Origin: an uncultured Clostridia bacterium
GTDB lineage: Bacteria > Bacillota > Clostridia > TANB77 > CAG-508
Assembly (NCBI GenBank): GCA_947625565.1
Contig: CANQOU010000009.1
Location: 1 to 20,498 of the forward strand
DNA length: 20,498 bases
Direction: 5' to 3'
The translations under genes and the position numbers were made by a program. The notes under the pieces were generated by a model. The model ran no database searches and was not told the DNA's origin. It saw only the letters and a list, made by a program, of their open reading frames with translations. Positions 1-6,984 of the stretch are shown one piece after another; positions within the stretch are counted from its first letter, which is position 1; every line of letters starts with the position of its first letter.

Positions 1-51
1 CCAAAACCAGGAATTGTTGTAAATCAAGGAACGAATGTATATATAAAATAG
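1..51 (+). CDS. C-terminal end of a PASTA-domain protein (partial)
   Basis: Only the last 16 codons and the TAG stop are inside the window. The readable peptide, PKPGIVVNQGTNVYIK, has the pattern of the last strand of a PASTA domain (a G-x-V-V-x-x-G-T/S-x-V hairpin). PASTA domains bind peptidoglycan or muropeptides and close the C-termini of SpoVD/PBP2x-type transpeptidases and of PrkC-type Ser/Thr kinases. A penicillin-binding protein of the SpoVD type is slightly favoured because murE, mraY and ftsW lie downstream on the same strand and SpoVD usually precedes murE in Clostridia. The fragment is too short to decide. Confidence 0.6.
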   Translation, partial: PKPGIVVNQGTNVYIK

Positions 52-60
52 AAATAAAAA

Positions 61-111
61 AATAGAGTATATAGAAAATATTATTTAATCTATATACTCT
101 ATTATTATTTT
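61..111. terminator. Bidirectional terminator between the PASTA gene and sodC
   Basis: A perfect 15-bp inverted repeat (arms 61-75 and 89-103, 13-nt loop) lies between two convergent genes. It is followed by a T-rich run on the plus strand (to about 112) and by a T-run on the minus strand (the A-rich stretch at 52-60). It can therefore end both the upstream PASTA-protein transcript and the minus-strand sodC transcript, whose stop codon is at 105-107. Confidence 0.85.
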
Positions 112-563
112 TCAATTATACCACAAGCAATTTTATTTCCAGAATTTCCACTTGGTTGAGAAGTAAAATCATCTGCAGAGTCATGAATAATAATTGCTTT
201 CCCTAAAATATCTTTTATTTTAAATTTATTGATTAAAACACGCATATAGCAATAACCATTATTTTCAACTAATGGAGGCAAGTCTCCTATATGAAAAGGG
301 TGAGGACAATTGGTAGAATTTAAATGAGATTTACTATTTGCAAATTCATCATTTAAATTTCCACTACAAGAATTTCCTTCATGAATATGGAACCCAAAAA
401 ATCTACCGGTACATTTATCTTTAGACTGTGGCAAATTATAAATTTTTGCAGTTAAAATCACACCATTTTTTGTTTCTCTAAAAGTAACAATTCCATCAAT
501 TTTAGGATATTTTTTTCCACCTTTTATAATTGCTTTTGCATTATTAAAAATATTCGTAAACAA
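105..563 (-). CDS. sodC: Cu/Zn superoxide dismutase family protein
   Basis: Dismutates superoxide to oxygen and hydrogen peroxide. Numbering from the longest frame (GTG at 572), the copper ligands are H62 and H64 in GFHIHEG and H130 in IIIHDSADD. The bridging and zinc ligands are H83, H91, H94 and D97 (last two in HIGDLPPL). C69 and C150 fit the conserved disulfide. The catalytic-channel Arg of the GNAG-x-R-x-ACG signature is Lys here (K147). No signal peptide is visible, so the protein may be cytoplasmic, unlike most SodC. Start choice: the GTG at 572 sits inside the Shine-Dalgarno AAGAGGTG, while a TTG at 563 follows it by 6 nt, so 563 is preferred (152 aa). It stands alone on the minus strand with its own promoter and terminator. 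Confidence 0.88.
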   Translation of the reverse strand: MFTNIFNNAKAIIKGGKKYPKIDGIVTFRETKNGVILTAKIYNLPQSKDKCTGRFFGFHIHEGNSCSGNLNDEFANSKSHLNSTNCPHPFHIGDLPPLVENNGYCYMRVLINKFKIKDILGKAIIIHDSADDFTSQPSGNSGNKIACGIIEK

Positions 564-580
564 ATTAAACACCTCTTAAC

Positions 581-609
581 ATTATATTCAATGTGTTAAA
601 CAATGTTAA
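581..609 (-). promoter_or_regulatory. Promoter of sodC
   Basis: On the minus strand TTAACA (609-604) and TATAAT (586-581) are separated by 17 bp, 5/6 and 6/6 matches to the sigma-A consensus. Transcription would begin near 574, very close to the Shine-Dalgarno and to the GTG at 572. Either the leader is extremely short or a second promoter is used. Confidence 0.6.
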
Positions 610-643
610 AAGATAATAATAAATAGCTGATAATATAGAAAAT

Positions 644-672
644 TTGAATAAATGTGTAAAATATGGTATAAT
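644..672 (+). promoter_or_regulatory. Promoter of the 3D-domain gene
   Basis: TTGAAT (644-649), a 17-bp spacer and TATAAT (667-672), with a TG one base upstream of the -10 (extended -10). It points to the gene at 721, whose Shine-Dalgarno AAAGGAG is at 705-711. Confidence 0.75.
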
Positions 673-720
673 TAAAGAGATGGCAAAGAGCCATAAATAA
701 AATAAAAGGAGAAAAAACAA

Positions 721-1329
721 ATGACCCAAAGAGAACAGATGAGAAAAAGGAAAGAAGCAGAAAAGAAAATAGCAGCAATGCAAAAAAAATGGAAAAAACG
801 GGATAGAATATTGCTTGCTATTGAAGCAGTAACTCTTTTGCTAGTTGCTGTAATGGCAATTAGTAGTGGGGCATATTCCAAGACCTCGTATGCACTAGCA
901 GAAACAGAGTTCAAATTAGAATTTGAAACAGAAACAGAAACAGAAATAGAAACGGAGACGAAAACAGAGACAGAGACTGAGACGGAAACAGAGACAGAGA
1001 CAGAAACCGAAACAGAAGCGCCTGAATGGGAATACTTAGGTGAGTTCGAAATCACCGCATATTGTCCTTGCTATGCATGTTGTGGACAATGGTCTGGTGG
1101 ACCAACTAGGTCTGGTGCAATGCCTCAAGAAGGAGTTACAGTTGCTGCTGACTGGAATGTACTTCCGAAAGGTAGCCTAATCGACTTAGGAAATGGAGAA
1201 ACACGGATAGTTCAAGATACTGGAGGGGGTGTCGTTGGTAATCATATAGACATCTATATGAGTGATCATCAGTCTGCAGTAAATTGGGGCGTCCAATATA
1301 GAGACGTTTGGCTCTATGTTGGAGAATAA
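721..1329 (+). CDS. Secreted 3D-domain cell-wall protein with Glu-Thr repeat linker
   Basis: 202 aa. Residues 1-29 are strongly basic and 31-50 hydrophobic, followed by an ALA motif at 58-60 that would suit signal peptidase, so the protein is probably exported. Residues 69-99 are an almost pure Glu-Thr repeat that should form an extended linker. Residues 103-202 are a 3D domain (double-psi barrel related to MltA and resuscitation-promoting-factor partners such as YuiC). Its three defining aspartates are visible: D144, D166 in VQDTGGG and D177 in HIDIY. Four cysteines (115, 117, 120, 121) precede the core. The family is linked to peptidoglycan cleavage; the substrate here is unknown. The DNA is clearly GC-richer than neighbouring genes and uses CGG for R27 and R162, suggesting acquisition from another Firmicute. 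Shine-Dalgarno AAAGGAG fixes the start. Confidence 0.88.
   Translation: MTQREQMRKRKEAEKKIAAMQKKWKKRDRILLAIEAVTLLLVAVMAISSGAYSKTSYALAETEFKLEFETETETEIETETKTETETETETETETETETEAPEWEYLGEFEITAYCPCYACCGQWSGGPTRSGAMPQEGVTVAADWNVLPKGSLIDLGNGETRIVQDTGGGVVGNHIDIYMSDHQSAVNWGVQYRDVWLYVGE
925..1017 (+). repeat. Period-6 Glu-Thr coding repeat
   Basis: About fifteen consecutive GAR-ACN codon pairs, with one ATA and one AAA interruption, encode the Glu-Thr linker of the 3D protein. Third positions vary (aca, acg, acc, act; gaa, gag), so the repeat is kept at protein level rather than being a fresh DNA expansion. The opposite strand shows an artificial Ser-Val frame that is only a shadow. Confidence 0.9.
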
Positions 1330-1337
1330 TTTAGCAA

Positions 1338-1374
1338 GGAGAAAGCAAATGCAACTCCTTGCTTTCTCCTTTTA
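1338..1374 (+). terminator. Terminator after the 3D-domain gene
   Basis: A perfect 11-bp stem (1338-1348 with 1359-1369, 10-nt loop) is followed by TTTTAT. A competing 9-bp stem (1333-1341 with 1355-1363) shares part of the same sequence, so the two hairpins exclude each other. Confidence 0.8.
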
Positions 1375-1387
1375 TATAGGCAAAATA

Positions 1388-1416
1388 TCGACAAAAATTA
1401 ACAAATATGATATAAT
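1388..1416 (+). promoter_or_regulatory. Promoter of the LTA-synthase-like gene
   Basis: TCGACA (1388-1393), 17 bp, TATAAT (1411-1416), with an upstream TGA giving an extended -10. It lies right after the preceding terminator and 17 nt before the chosen start at 1433. Confidence 0.65.
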
Positions 1417-1432
1417 AACAAGGCAAATACTA

Positions 1433-3319
1433 ATGAAGGGAATGAGAAAAATAGAGAAGATAAAAGCAGTAGGAAAAGAAATAATAAATATATTAAAAAA
1501 TAATGTATTGTTTTTAATAGGAATAGTACTACTAATATATAAAAGTATATTTTTAAATTTTCTATTAGGTTTAGAAATTAAAATAGATGTTATTTTTTAT
1601 ATGTTACTTGTAGCATTATTTATTATGTGTCCAATAATAAATAAGAAAAATAAATTTGCATATATTTACTTAAATATCATTTACGCAATTATAACTCTAA
1701 TTATATATGCAGATTTTCTTTATTACAGTTATTCAACAAATTTCTTATCATTTTATCAAATAGAAAATTTACAATATGCCAAAGAAATAGGAAATGGATT
1801 AGTATGTATTATAAATATAAAAAATATGGCAATGTTTTGGTTTGACAATATTATTTTAGCAATTCTAAGTTTTATACTATATAGAAAAACAGAAAATACA
1901 AGTTATTCTAATAAAATAGGAAAAGCTATTGCAATTATTGTTATAATTTTATTAAATATTTGGAAGGTCCAAACCAAAATAAATGAAATATATACATCAA
2001 AATCATATAATAAATCACTGATTGTACAAAATGCCTCTATATATTACTATCATTATGGAGACGCAAAAGAATATATTTCAAATATGTTTTCAAAAGAAGA
2101 AATAAACGAGGAAAAGCTAAAAAACATATATGATGAATTTAGCAAAGAAAAAGTAAATTCAAGCCAATATAAAGGAATTGCCAAAGATAAAAATGTAATA
2201 ATTTTACAATTAGAAAGCTTAAATGGATATGTTATAGATAAAAAAGTAAATGGAAAAGAGATTACACCAAATTTAAATAAATTTTTTAAAGAAAATATTT
2301 GTTGTAGTGATATGTATAATCAAGGATTGGGAACAACTGCCGATTCTGAATTTGAAATGGAAAATTCAATGTACCCATTAGAAAATGGATATGTATTTCA
2401 AAAGTATTCTAAAAATAGTTGGCTAGATATTTATTCTACTTTAAAAAGTAATGGATATTATACTTCATTTATGCATCCTAATACTAGTACTTTTTGGAAT
2501 AGAGATGAGGTATATAATTCAGGATATCACATTGATGAGTATAATGATATAGGAGCATTTCCTAATATTGAAAAAGCAGGAGAATTTTATTCAGATGAGG
2601 GATTTTTTGAAGAGGCTGTTAATATTATGAATAAATATGATAAAAAGTTTTGTGCAACTTTAGTTAGTGTAACAACACATATTCCATTTTATCTAGATGG
2701 CGTTTCTAATATCGATGAAAAATTAAGCATTACAGAAAAAGACATGGAGCAATATGAAGATGATACATTTAGACGTTATTTAATGTCTTGTAATTTTGTA
2801 GACTACGCATTTGGAAAATTTATAGACAAACTAGAAGAAACAAAACTTTTAGAAAACAGCATTTTAATTGTATATGGAGACCATGGAGCAGGACTAACAA
2901 CTTCTGACCAAATTGCAAAACTATATCAAGAAAATAAAATGAAGTATAATGAATTTGAAGATAAAATAAAAGATATTCATATACCATTTGGAATGAAAAT
3001 ACCGGGAATAGATGAACACATTATAATAGAAGAAGCAAAGCAAAAAATAGATATTAAGCCAACAATATTAGACTTGTTAGGAGAGGATGATAAATTTTCT
3101 ATGGGAAATTCTATTTTTTCAGAAAAAGATGTAACTTTTATAAAAGGACTAGGGTATATAACAAGTAAGTATTATTATATAAATGGAAAATACTATAATA
3201 GAGTAACTTTAGAAGAAATAGAAGAAAATCAAGAATTAAAAGATATGACACAAAAAATGGAAAATGAAATTTATCTATCAGATTCTATTATAAAAAACAA
3301 CCTACTAGAACTAAAATAA
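1433..3319 (+). CDS. LTA synthase family phosphoglycerol transferase (sulfatase fold)
   Basis: 628 aa, the usual size for LtaS. The N-terminal third holds about five membrane helices; the rest is an extracellular alkaline-phosphatase/sulfatase-fold domain. Key residues by alignment with LtaS motifs: metal ligand E261 in LQLESLNG, nucleophile T302 in GTTADSEFEM, W355 and R357 in TFWNRDEV, the THIPF histidine, and metal ligands D483-H484 in VYGDHG. Members transfer glycerol-phosphate from phosphatidylglycerol to a glycolipid anchor or a related polymer; the exact product cannot be read from sequence. The frame is open from 1316, but the first 39 codons lie in the terminator and promoter, so ATG 1433 with AAGG nine bases upstream is chosen. 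No terminator is evident before the next promoter at 3325. Confidence 0.88.
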   Translation: MKGMRKIEKIKAVGKEIINILKNNVLFLIGIVLLIYKSIFLNFLLGLEIKIDVIFYMLLVALFIMCPIINKKNKFAYIYLNIIYAIITLIIYADFLYYSYSTNFLSFYQIENLQYAKEIGNGLVCIINIKNMAMFWFDNIILAILSFILYRKTENTSYSNKIGKAIAIIVIILLNIWKVQTKINEIYTSKSYNKSLIVQNASIYYYHYGDAKEYISNMFSKEEINEEKLKNIYDEFSKEKVNSSQYKGIAKDKNVIILQLESLNGYVIDKKVNGKEITPNLNKFFKENICCSDMYNQGLGTTADSEFEMENSMYPLENGYVFQKYSKNSWLDIYSTLKSNGYYTSFMHPNTSTFWNRDEVYNSGYHIDEYNDIGAFPNIEKAGEFYSDEGFFEEAVNIMNKYDKKFCATLVSVTTHIPFYLDGVSNIDEKLSITEKDMEQYEDDTFRRYLMSCNFVDYAFGKFIDKLEETKLLENSILIVYGDHGAGLTTSDQIAKLYQENKMKYNEFEDKIKDIHIPFGMKIPGIDEHIIIEEAKQKIDIKPTILDLLGEDDKFSMGNSIFSEKDVTFIKGLGYITSKYYYINGKYYNRVTLEEIEENQELKDMTQKMENEIYLSDSIIKNNLLELK

Positions 3320-3324
3320 AAATA

Positions 3325-3353
3325 TTGACGATTTAATAAAAAAATGGTATAAT
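3325..3353 (+). promoter_or_regulatory. Promoter of the glycosyltransferase pair
   Basis: TTGACG (3325-3330), 17 bp, TATAAT (3348-3353), with TGG directly upstream giving an extended -10. This is one of the strongest consensus promoters in the window and starts 6 bp after the LTA-synthase stop codon. Confidence 0.8.
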
Positions 3354-3394
3354 ATGCTATATAACGGAAAAAATTGTAAGAAAGAGGGGACTAT

Positions 3395-4567
3395 ATGAAG
3401 GTCACATTTTTTTCTAATTTTCTAACACATCACCAAGTTCCATTTTGTTTAGAAATGCAAAAAAGACTAGGCGATGGTTTTAAATTTGTATCAACAGAAA
3501 AAATATTTCAGTGGCGTTTAGATATGGGATTTCAAGACTTAGATAAACAATATGATTTTGTAGTTAGAGCCTATGAAAATGAAGAAATGGAGAAAAAAGC
3601 AAAAGAATTGGCTTTAGATAGTGACATAGTAATGATTGGTTCAATACCAGATGATTACATAGAAGAACGACTAAAACAAGATAAAATAACATTTAGGTAT
3701 CGATATAGAATTTTCCTATTTACAGACGGATTTTGGAAAACAGTATTTAATAAAGAGAAATTAAAATTATTGTATCAAAGACATATAAAATATATAAAAA
3801 ACAAAAATCTATATATGTTATCTGCAAATGCTTATGGAGCAAATGATTTTAATCGCTTTGGAATGTATAAAAATAAGATATTTAAGTGGGGATATTTTCT
3901 AGAAAATCAAAAATGTGATATAGAAAAACTAATAGATAAAAAAGAGGAAAATGAAAAAATAGAAATTGTTTGGGTTGCAAGATTTATAAAATGGAAACAT
4001 CCAGAAGTAGCCTTAAAATTAGCTAAAAATCTAAAAAAACAGGGCTATAATTTTGAATTAAAGATGTTAGGCACAGGAGTTTTAGAAGAAAAAATAAAAA
4101 ATATAATAAAAAAAGAACATTTAGAAGATGTTGTAAAAGTTATAGGTCAAGTTCCAAGTACAGAAGTTAGAGAATACATGGAAAAGGCAAATATTTTTCT
4201 TGCAACAAGTGACAGTGCAGAAGGTTGGGGAGCTGTTGTTAATGAAGCAATGAGTGCAGGTTGTACAGTAATTGCTAACAGAAGAATGGGCTCAGCACCA
4301 TACTTGATAAAACAAAACAAAAGTGGTATAATGTATAATACCTACAAAGAATTAGAAGAACAAGTAAAACGTGTAATAAAAGATAAAGCCTTAAGAAAAA
4401 CATTAGCAATAAATGCATATGAAGTAGTGAACAAAGAATGGACAAGCGAAAATGCAGTAAATAACTTGCTTAAATTATTTGAAGCAACTGTCAAAGGGAA
4501 GGAGATTGAAATAGAAGATGGACCAGCAAGCAGAGCAAAAAAATACAAATACACAAAAAAGATTTAG
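3395..4567 (+). CDS. GT4-type (GT-B) glycosyltransferase
   Basis: 390 aa. The N-terminal half has a short Rossmann-like start (MKVTFFSNFLTHHQVPF). The C-terminal half carries the donor-binding GT4 domain: a VWVARFIKWKHPEVAL strand-helix near 195 and the retaining E-x7-E pair E276 and E284 in EGWGAVVNE, followed by a glycine-rich turn. It probably transfers a sugar from a nucleotide donor to an envelope glycan or lipid; donor and acceptor are not predictable. There is no signal peptide or membrane helix, so it acts at the inner face of the membrane. Shine-Dalgarno AGAGGGG lies 5 nt before the ATG. Its 3' end overlaps the next glycosyltransferase by 50 nt, implying co-translation. Confidence 0.86.
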   Translation: MKVTFFSNFLTHHQVPFCLEMQKRLGDGFKFVSTEKIFQWRLDMGFQDLDKQYDFVVRAYENEEMEKKAKELALDSDIVMIGSIPDDYIEERLKQDKITFRYRYRIFLFTDGFWKTVFNKEKLKLLYQRHIKYIKNKNLYMLSANAYGANDFNRFGMYKNKIFKWGYFLENQKCDIEKLIDKKEENEKIEIVWVARFIKWKHPEVALKLAKNLKKQGYNFELKMLGTGVLEEKIKNIIKKEHLEDVVKVIGQVPSTEVREYMEKANIFLATSDSAEGWGAVVNEAMSAGCTVIANRRMGSAPYLIKQNKSGIMYNTYKELEEQVKRVIKDKALRKTLAINAYEVVNKEWTSENAVNNLLKLFEATVKGKEIEIEDGPASRAKKYKYTKKI

Positions 4568-5366
4568 TGTATTGATAACAGCATACAACATCGAGGATTA
4601 TATAGAAAGAGCAATAACAAGTGTAGTAAATCAAACATTAAAAGATATTGAAATTGTAGTAGTCAATGATTGTTCAACCGATAAAACAGGTGAAAAAATT
4701 GAGCAAATGAAAAAATTACATAATGACATCATTTATATTGAACGTAAAGTAAACAAAAAAATTGGTGCAACAAGAAATGCAGCATTAGATGCAGCAACAG
4801 GAGAATATATTATATTCTTAGACGGGGATGATTATTTATCAAATGATAAAGTATTAGAAAAATTAGACAAAGTAATAGGAAAAGATAAAGTAGATGTTGT
4901 ATATTTAGGATTTAAAATAGAAGGAAATAGAGAAGAATTAGTGATACCAACACCAGAAACTTGTACAAAAACATATAAAGCTGCAACAGACCAATATCCT
5001 AATGTATGGAGTAAATGCTGGAGAAGGGAATTCCTAGAACAAAATAAGATTAGATTTCCAGAAGGTAGACTTTATGAAGATGTATTATTTGTGTATAAAG
5101 CCGTTATGAAATCAAATAGTTACAAAATAGCAGATTTCGTTGTTCATAATTATATTAGTGGAAGAAAAGGAAGTATAACAACTAAGATCGGATTGAAAAA
5201 TATAGAGGATACAATACAGAACTTAAAAGATTTAGAAAAAATGAGAAAACAGGAATATACAGAAGAAATAGACATTATTATAAAAAAAGAAGTAAAGATG
5301 TGTAAAAAGAGACTAGATGATGCAATAAAAGCAATATATAAAAACAATAACAAACAAGGGAAATAA
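4518..5366 (+). CDS. GT2-type (GT-A) glycosyltransferase
   Basis: 282 aa. Opens with the GT-A signature FSVLITAYNIEDYIERAITS and VVVNDCSTD, then RNAALDAATGEYIIFLDGDDY with the DXD-type metal and nucleotide site at D102-D105. A later EDVLF motif is typical of family 2 enzymes. The C-terminal 70 residues are lysine-rich and likely helical. The function is transfer of a sugar to an envelope polymer or glycolipid. The start lies inside the preceding gene; GGAAGGAG at 4497-4504 is 13 nt upstream, rather far, but no better in-frame start precedes the conserved strand. The pair shares one promoter and ends at a strong terminator, so it forms a two-gene operon. Confidence 0.86.
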   Translation: MDQQAEQKNTNTQKRFSVLITAYNIEDYIERAITSVVNQTLKDIEIVVVNDCSTDKTGEKIEQMKKLHNDIIYIERKVNKKIGATRNAALDAATGEYIIFLDGDDYLSNDKVLEKLDKVIGKDKVDVVYLGFKIEGNREELVIPTPETCTKTYKAATDQYPNVWSKCWRREFLEQNKIRFPEGRLYEDVLFVYKAVMKSNSYKIADFVVHNYISGRKGSITTKIGLKNIEDTIQNLKDLEKMRKQEYTEEIDIIIKKEVKMCKKRLDDAIKAIYKNNNKQGK

Positions 5367-5382
5367 CCTTGTTTGTTTTTTA
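5349..5382 (+). terminator. Terminator after the glycosyltransferase operon
   Basis: A perfect 11-bp stem (5349-5359 with 5367-5377) with a 7-nt loop that contains the TAA stop of the preceding gene, followed by a run of T. Confidence 0.92.
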
Positions 5383-5393
5383 TTAAAAAAGTA

Positions 5394-5422
5394 TTGACAG
5401 AATATAATATTTTTGATAAAAC
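5394..5422 (+). promoter_or_regulatory. Promoter of pyrBI
   Basis: A perfect TTGACA (5394-5399) is followed 17 bp later by the weak hexamer TAAAAC (5417-5422), with TGA just upstream as an extended -10. The leader to the AGGAGG site is only about 20 nt and shows no attenuator hairpin or PyrR-type stem, so no pyrimidine attenuation is evident. Confidence 0.55.
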
Positions 5423-5450
5423 ATAAGAAATAAAATTTTAGGAGGAAAAT

Positions 5451-6365
5451 ATGAAACATTTAATTGATATTAAAGATCTAACAGTAGAAGAAATAGACGA
5501 ACTAATAAAAGTAGCCAAAGATATTATGCAATTTCCTGATAAATATACAGAGAAATGTAAGCATAAGAAATTGGCTACTTTATTTTTTGAACCAAGTACA
5601 AGGACAAGACTTAGTTTTGAAGCGGCAATGATGGAATTAGGAGGAAATGTACTAGGCTTTTCAGAAGCGTCTTCAAGTTCAACAACAAAGGGAGAAAGTG
5701 TATCAGATACAATTAGAGTTGTTGGGGGATATGCCGATATTATAGCAATGAGACATCCAAAAGAAGGAGCACCATTAGTTGCATCAATAAAATCAGCTAT
5801 ACCAATTATAAATGCGGGAGATGGAGGACATAACCATCCAACACAAACATTAACAGATTTATTAACAATAGCTTGTGAAAAAAATAGATTAGATAATTTA
5901 ACGATAGGATTGTGTGGAGACTTAAAATTCGGAAGAACTGTACATTCACTAATAACTGCAATGGTAAGATATAAAAATATAAAATTTGTATTGATTTCAC
6001 CAGATGAATTGAAAGTACCAGAATATATAAAAGAGGAAGTGCTTGATAAAAATAATATCGAATATATTGAAACAACTGATATTGAAGAACATATGGACAA
6101 GTTAGACATTTTATATATGACAAGAGTGCAAAAAGAGAGATTTTTCAATGAAGAAGATTATGTTAGATTAAAAGATTATTATATTCTAAACAAAAGCAAA
6201 CTAGAAAAAGCAAAAACAGATTTGGCAATTTTACATCCTCTACCAAGAGTAAATGAAATATCAACAGAAGTAGATGACGATCCAAGAGCTTGTTATTTTA
6301 AGCAAACAAGATATGGCAAATATATAAGAATGGCACTAATTTTAAAATTATTGGAAATAAAATAG
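5451..6365 (+). CDS. pyrB: Aspartate carbamoyltransferase catalytic subunit
   Basis: 304 aa, standard length. Condenses carbamoyl phosphate with L-aspartate to N-carbamoyl-aspartate, the committed step of pyrimidine synthesis. Carbamoyl-phosphate binding residues are in FEPSTRTRLSFE (S49-T50-R51-T52-R53) and in the mobile loop SSTTKGES (K80). The HPTQ motif is at 129-132, and HPLPR, the 240s-loop motif contacting substrate, is near the C-terminus. The start is fixed by a perfect AGGAGG at 5440-5445. The regulatory subunit pyrI follows after 9 nt, so the pair should form the allosteric B6R6-type holoenzyme. No other pyrimidine genes are in the window. Confidence 0.97.
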   Translation: MKHLIDIKDLTVEEIDELIKVAKDIMQFPDKYTEKCKHKKLATLFFEPSTRTRLSFEAAMMELGGNVLGFSEASSSSTTKGESVSDTIRVVGGYADIIAMRHPKEGAPLVASIKSAIPIINAGDGGHNHPTQTLTDLLTIACEKNRLDNLTIGLCGDLKFGRTVHSLITAMVRYKNIKFVLISPDELKVPEYIKEEVLDKNNIEYIETTDIEEHMDKLDILYMTRVQKERFFNEEDYVRLKDYYILNKSKLEKAKTDLAILHPLPRVNEISTEVDDDPRACYFKQTRYGKYIRMALILKLLEIK

Positions 6366-6374
6366 GAGGATTTT

Positions 6375-6794
6375 ATGAATATAGATAGTATTAAAAATGG
6401 AATTGTAATAGACCATATAAAAGCAAAAAAAGGAATGGAAATATATAAAGCATTAAACTTAGGTGAGCTAGACTGTTCAGTTGCAATAATTACAAATGCA
6501 AAAAGCCAAAAAATGGGAAGAAAAGATATTATCAAAATAGATAAAAATATCGATTTAGATTTAGACATTTTAGGATATTTAGATTCAAATATAACTATTA
6601 ATATTATTAAAGATAATGAAAGAAAAGAAAAATATCATGTAGAATTGCCAAAAGAGATTGTAAATATAGCAAAATGCAAAAATCCAAGATGTATTACATC
6701 AAGTGAAAATGAATTACAGCAAATTTTTGTACTAACAGATAAAGATAAAAAAACATATCGCTGCAAATATTGTGAAACACTAAAAGAAGAATAA
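6375..6794 (+). CDS. pyrI: Aspartate carbamoyltransferase regulatory subunit
   Basis: 139 aa. The N-terminal allosteric domain carries IDHIKAKKG and GRKDIIKI, the nucleotide-binding positions of PyrI. The C-terminal zinc domain has C101-x4-C106 and C130-x2-C133 in the KCKNPRC and YRCKYC context, which holds the contact with PyrB. It lets CTP/UTP and ATP tune the catalytic subunit in known relatives. It is cotranscribed with pyrB from the promoter at 5394 and ends at a clear terminator. Slightly shorter than the E. coli protein (153 aa), mainly at the termini. Confidence 0.95.
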   Translation: MNIDSIKNGIVIDHIKAKKGMEIYKALNLGELDCSVAIITNAKSQKMGRKDIIKIDKNIDLDLDILGYLDSNITINIIKDNERKEKYHVELPKEIVNIAKCKNPRCITSSENELQQIFVLTDKDKKTYRCKYCETLKEE

Positions 6795-6806
6795 TTTAAA
6801 GTTGTC

Positions 6807-6836
6807 AAAAAGTAGGTATAAAAGCCTACTTTTTAT
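6807..6836 (+). terminator. Terminator after pyrBI
   Basis: A perfect 10-bp stem (6807-6816 with 6825-6834) with an 8-nt loop; the 3' arm itself ends in a T run. Confidence 0.9.
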
Positions 6837-6893
6837 CATAATAAATGTTATAAAAAAGCATCAACATTATTTTCAAAAAAATTACTAAAACCC

Positions 6894-6922
6894 TATACAA
6901 AAAATAAAAAAAGATATATAAT
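6894..6922 (+). promoter_or_regulatory. Promoter of murE
   Basis: TATACA (6894-6899), 17 bp, TATAAT (6917-6922). The -35 is a 4/6 match. Transcription would start near 6930, giving a 55-nt leader to murE. The rest of the 6837-6984 interval is plain AT-rich DNA with no other structure seen. Confidence 0.6.
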
Positions 6923-6984
6923 ATACTAGAATTGTTGGCAAAATTTTGCTGATAATAGATATTAAAATGAGAGGATGATTCTAA

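Noticed and set aside
672..1055. Minus-strand frame rich in Ser-Val repeats
   Set aside because: Exact antisense shadow of the Glu-Thr repeat of the 3D gene; no ribosome site or family match.
1316..1432. N-terminal extension of the LTA-synthase frame
   Set aside because: It covers the terminator hairpin and the promoter of that gene and has no ribosome site; start at 1433 is better supported.
5383..5450. Pyrimidine-responsive attenuator or PyrR site before pyrB
   Set aside because: The leader is very short and has no hairpin or PyrR-like stem.
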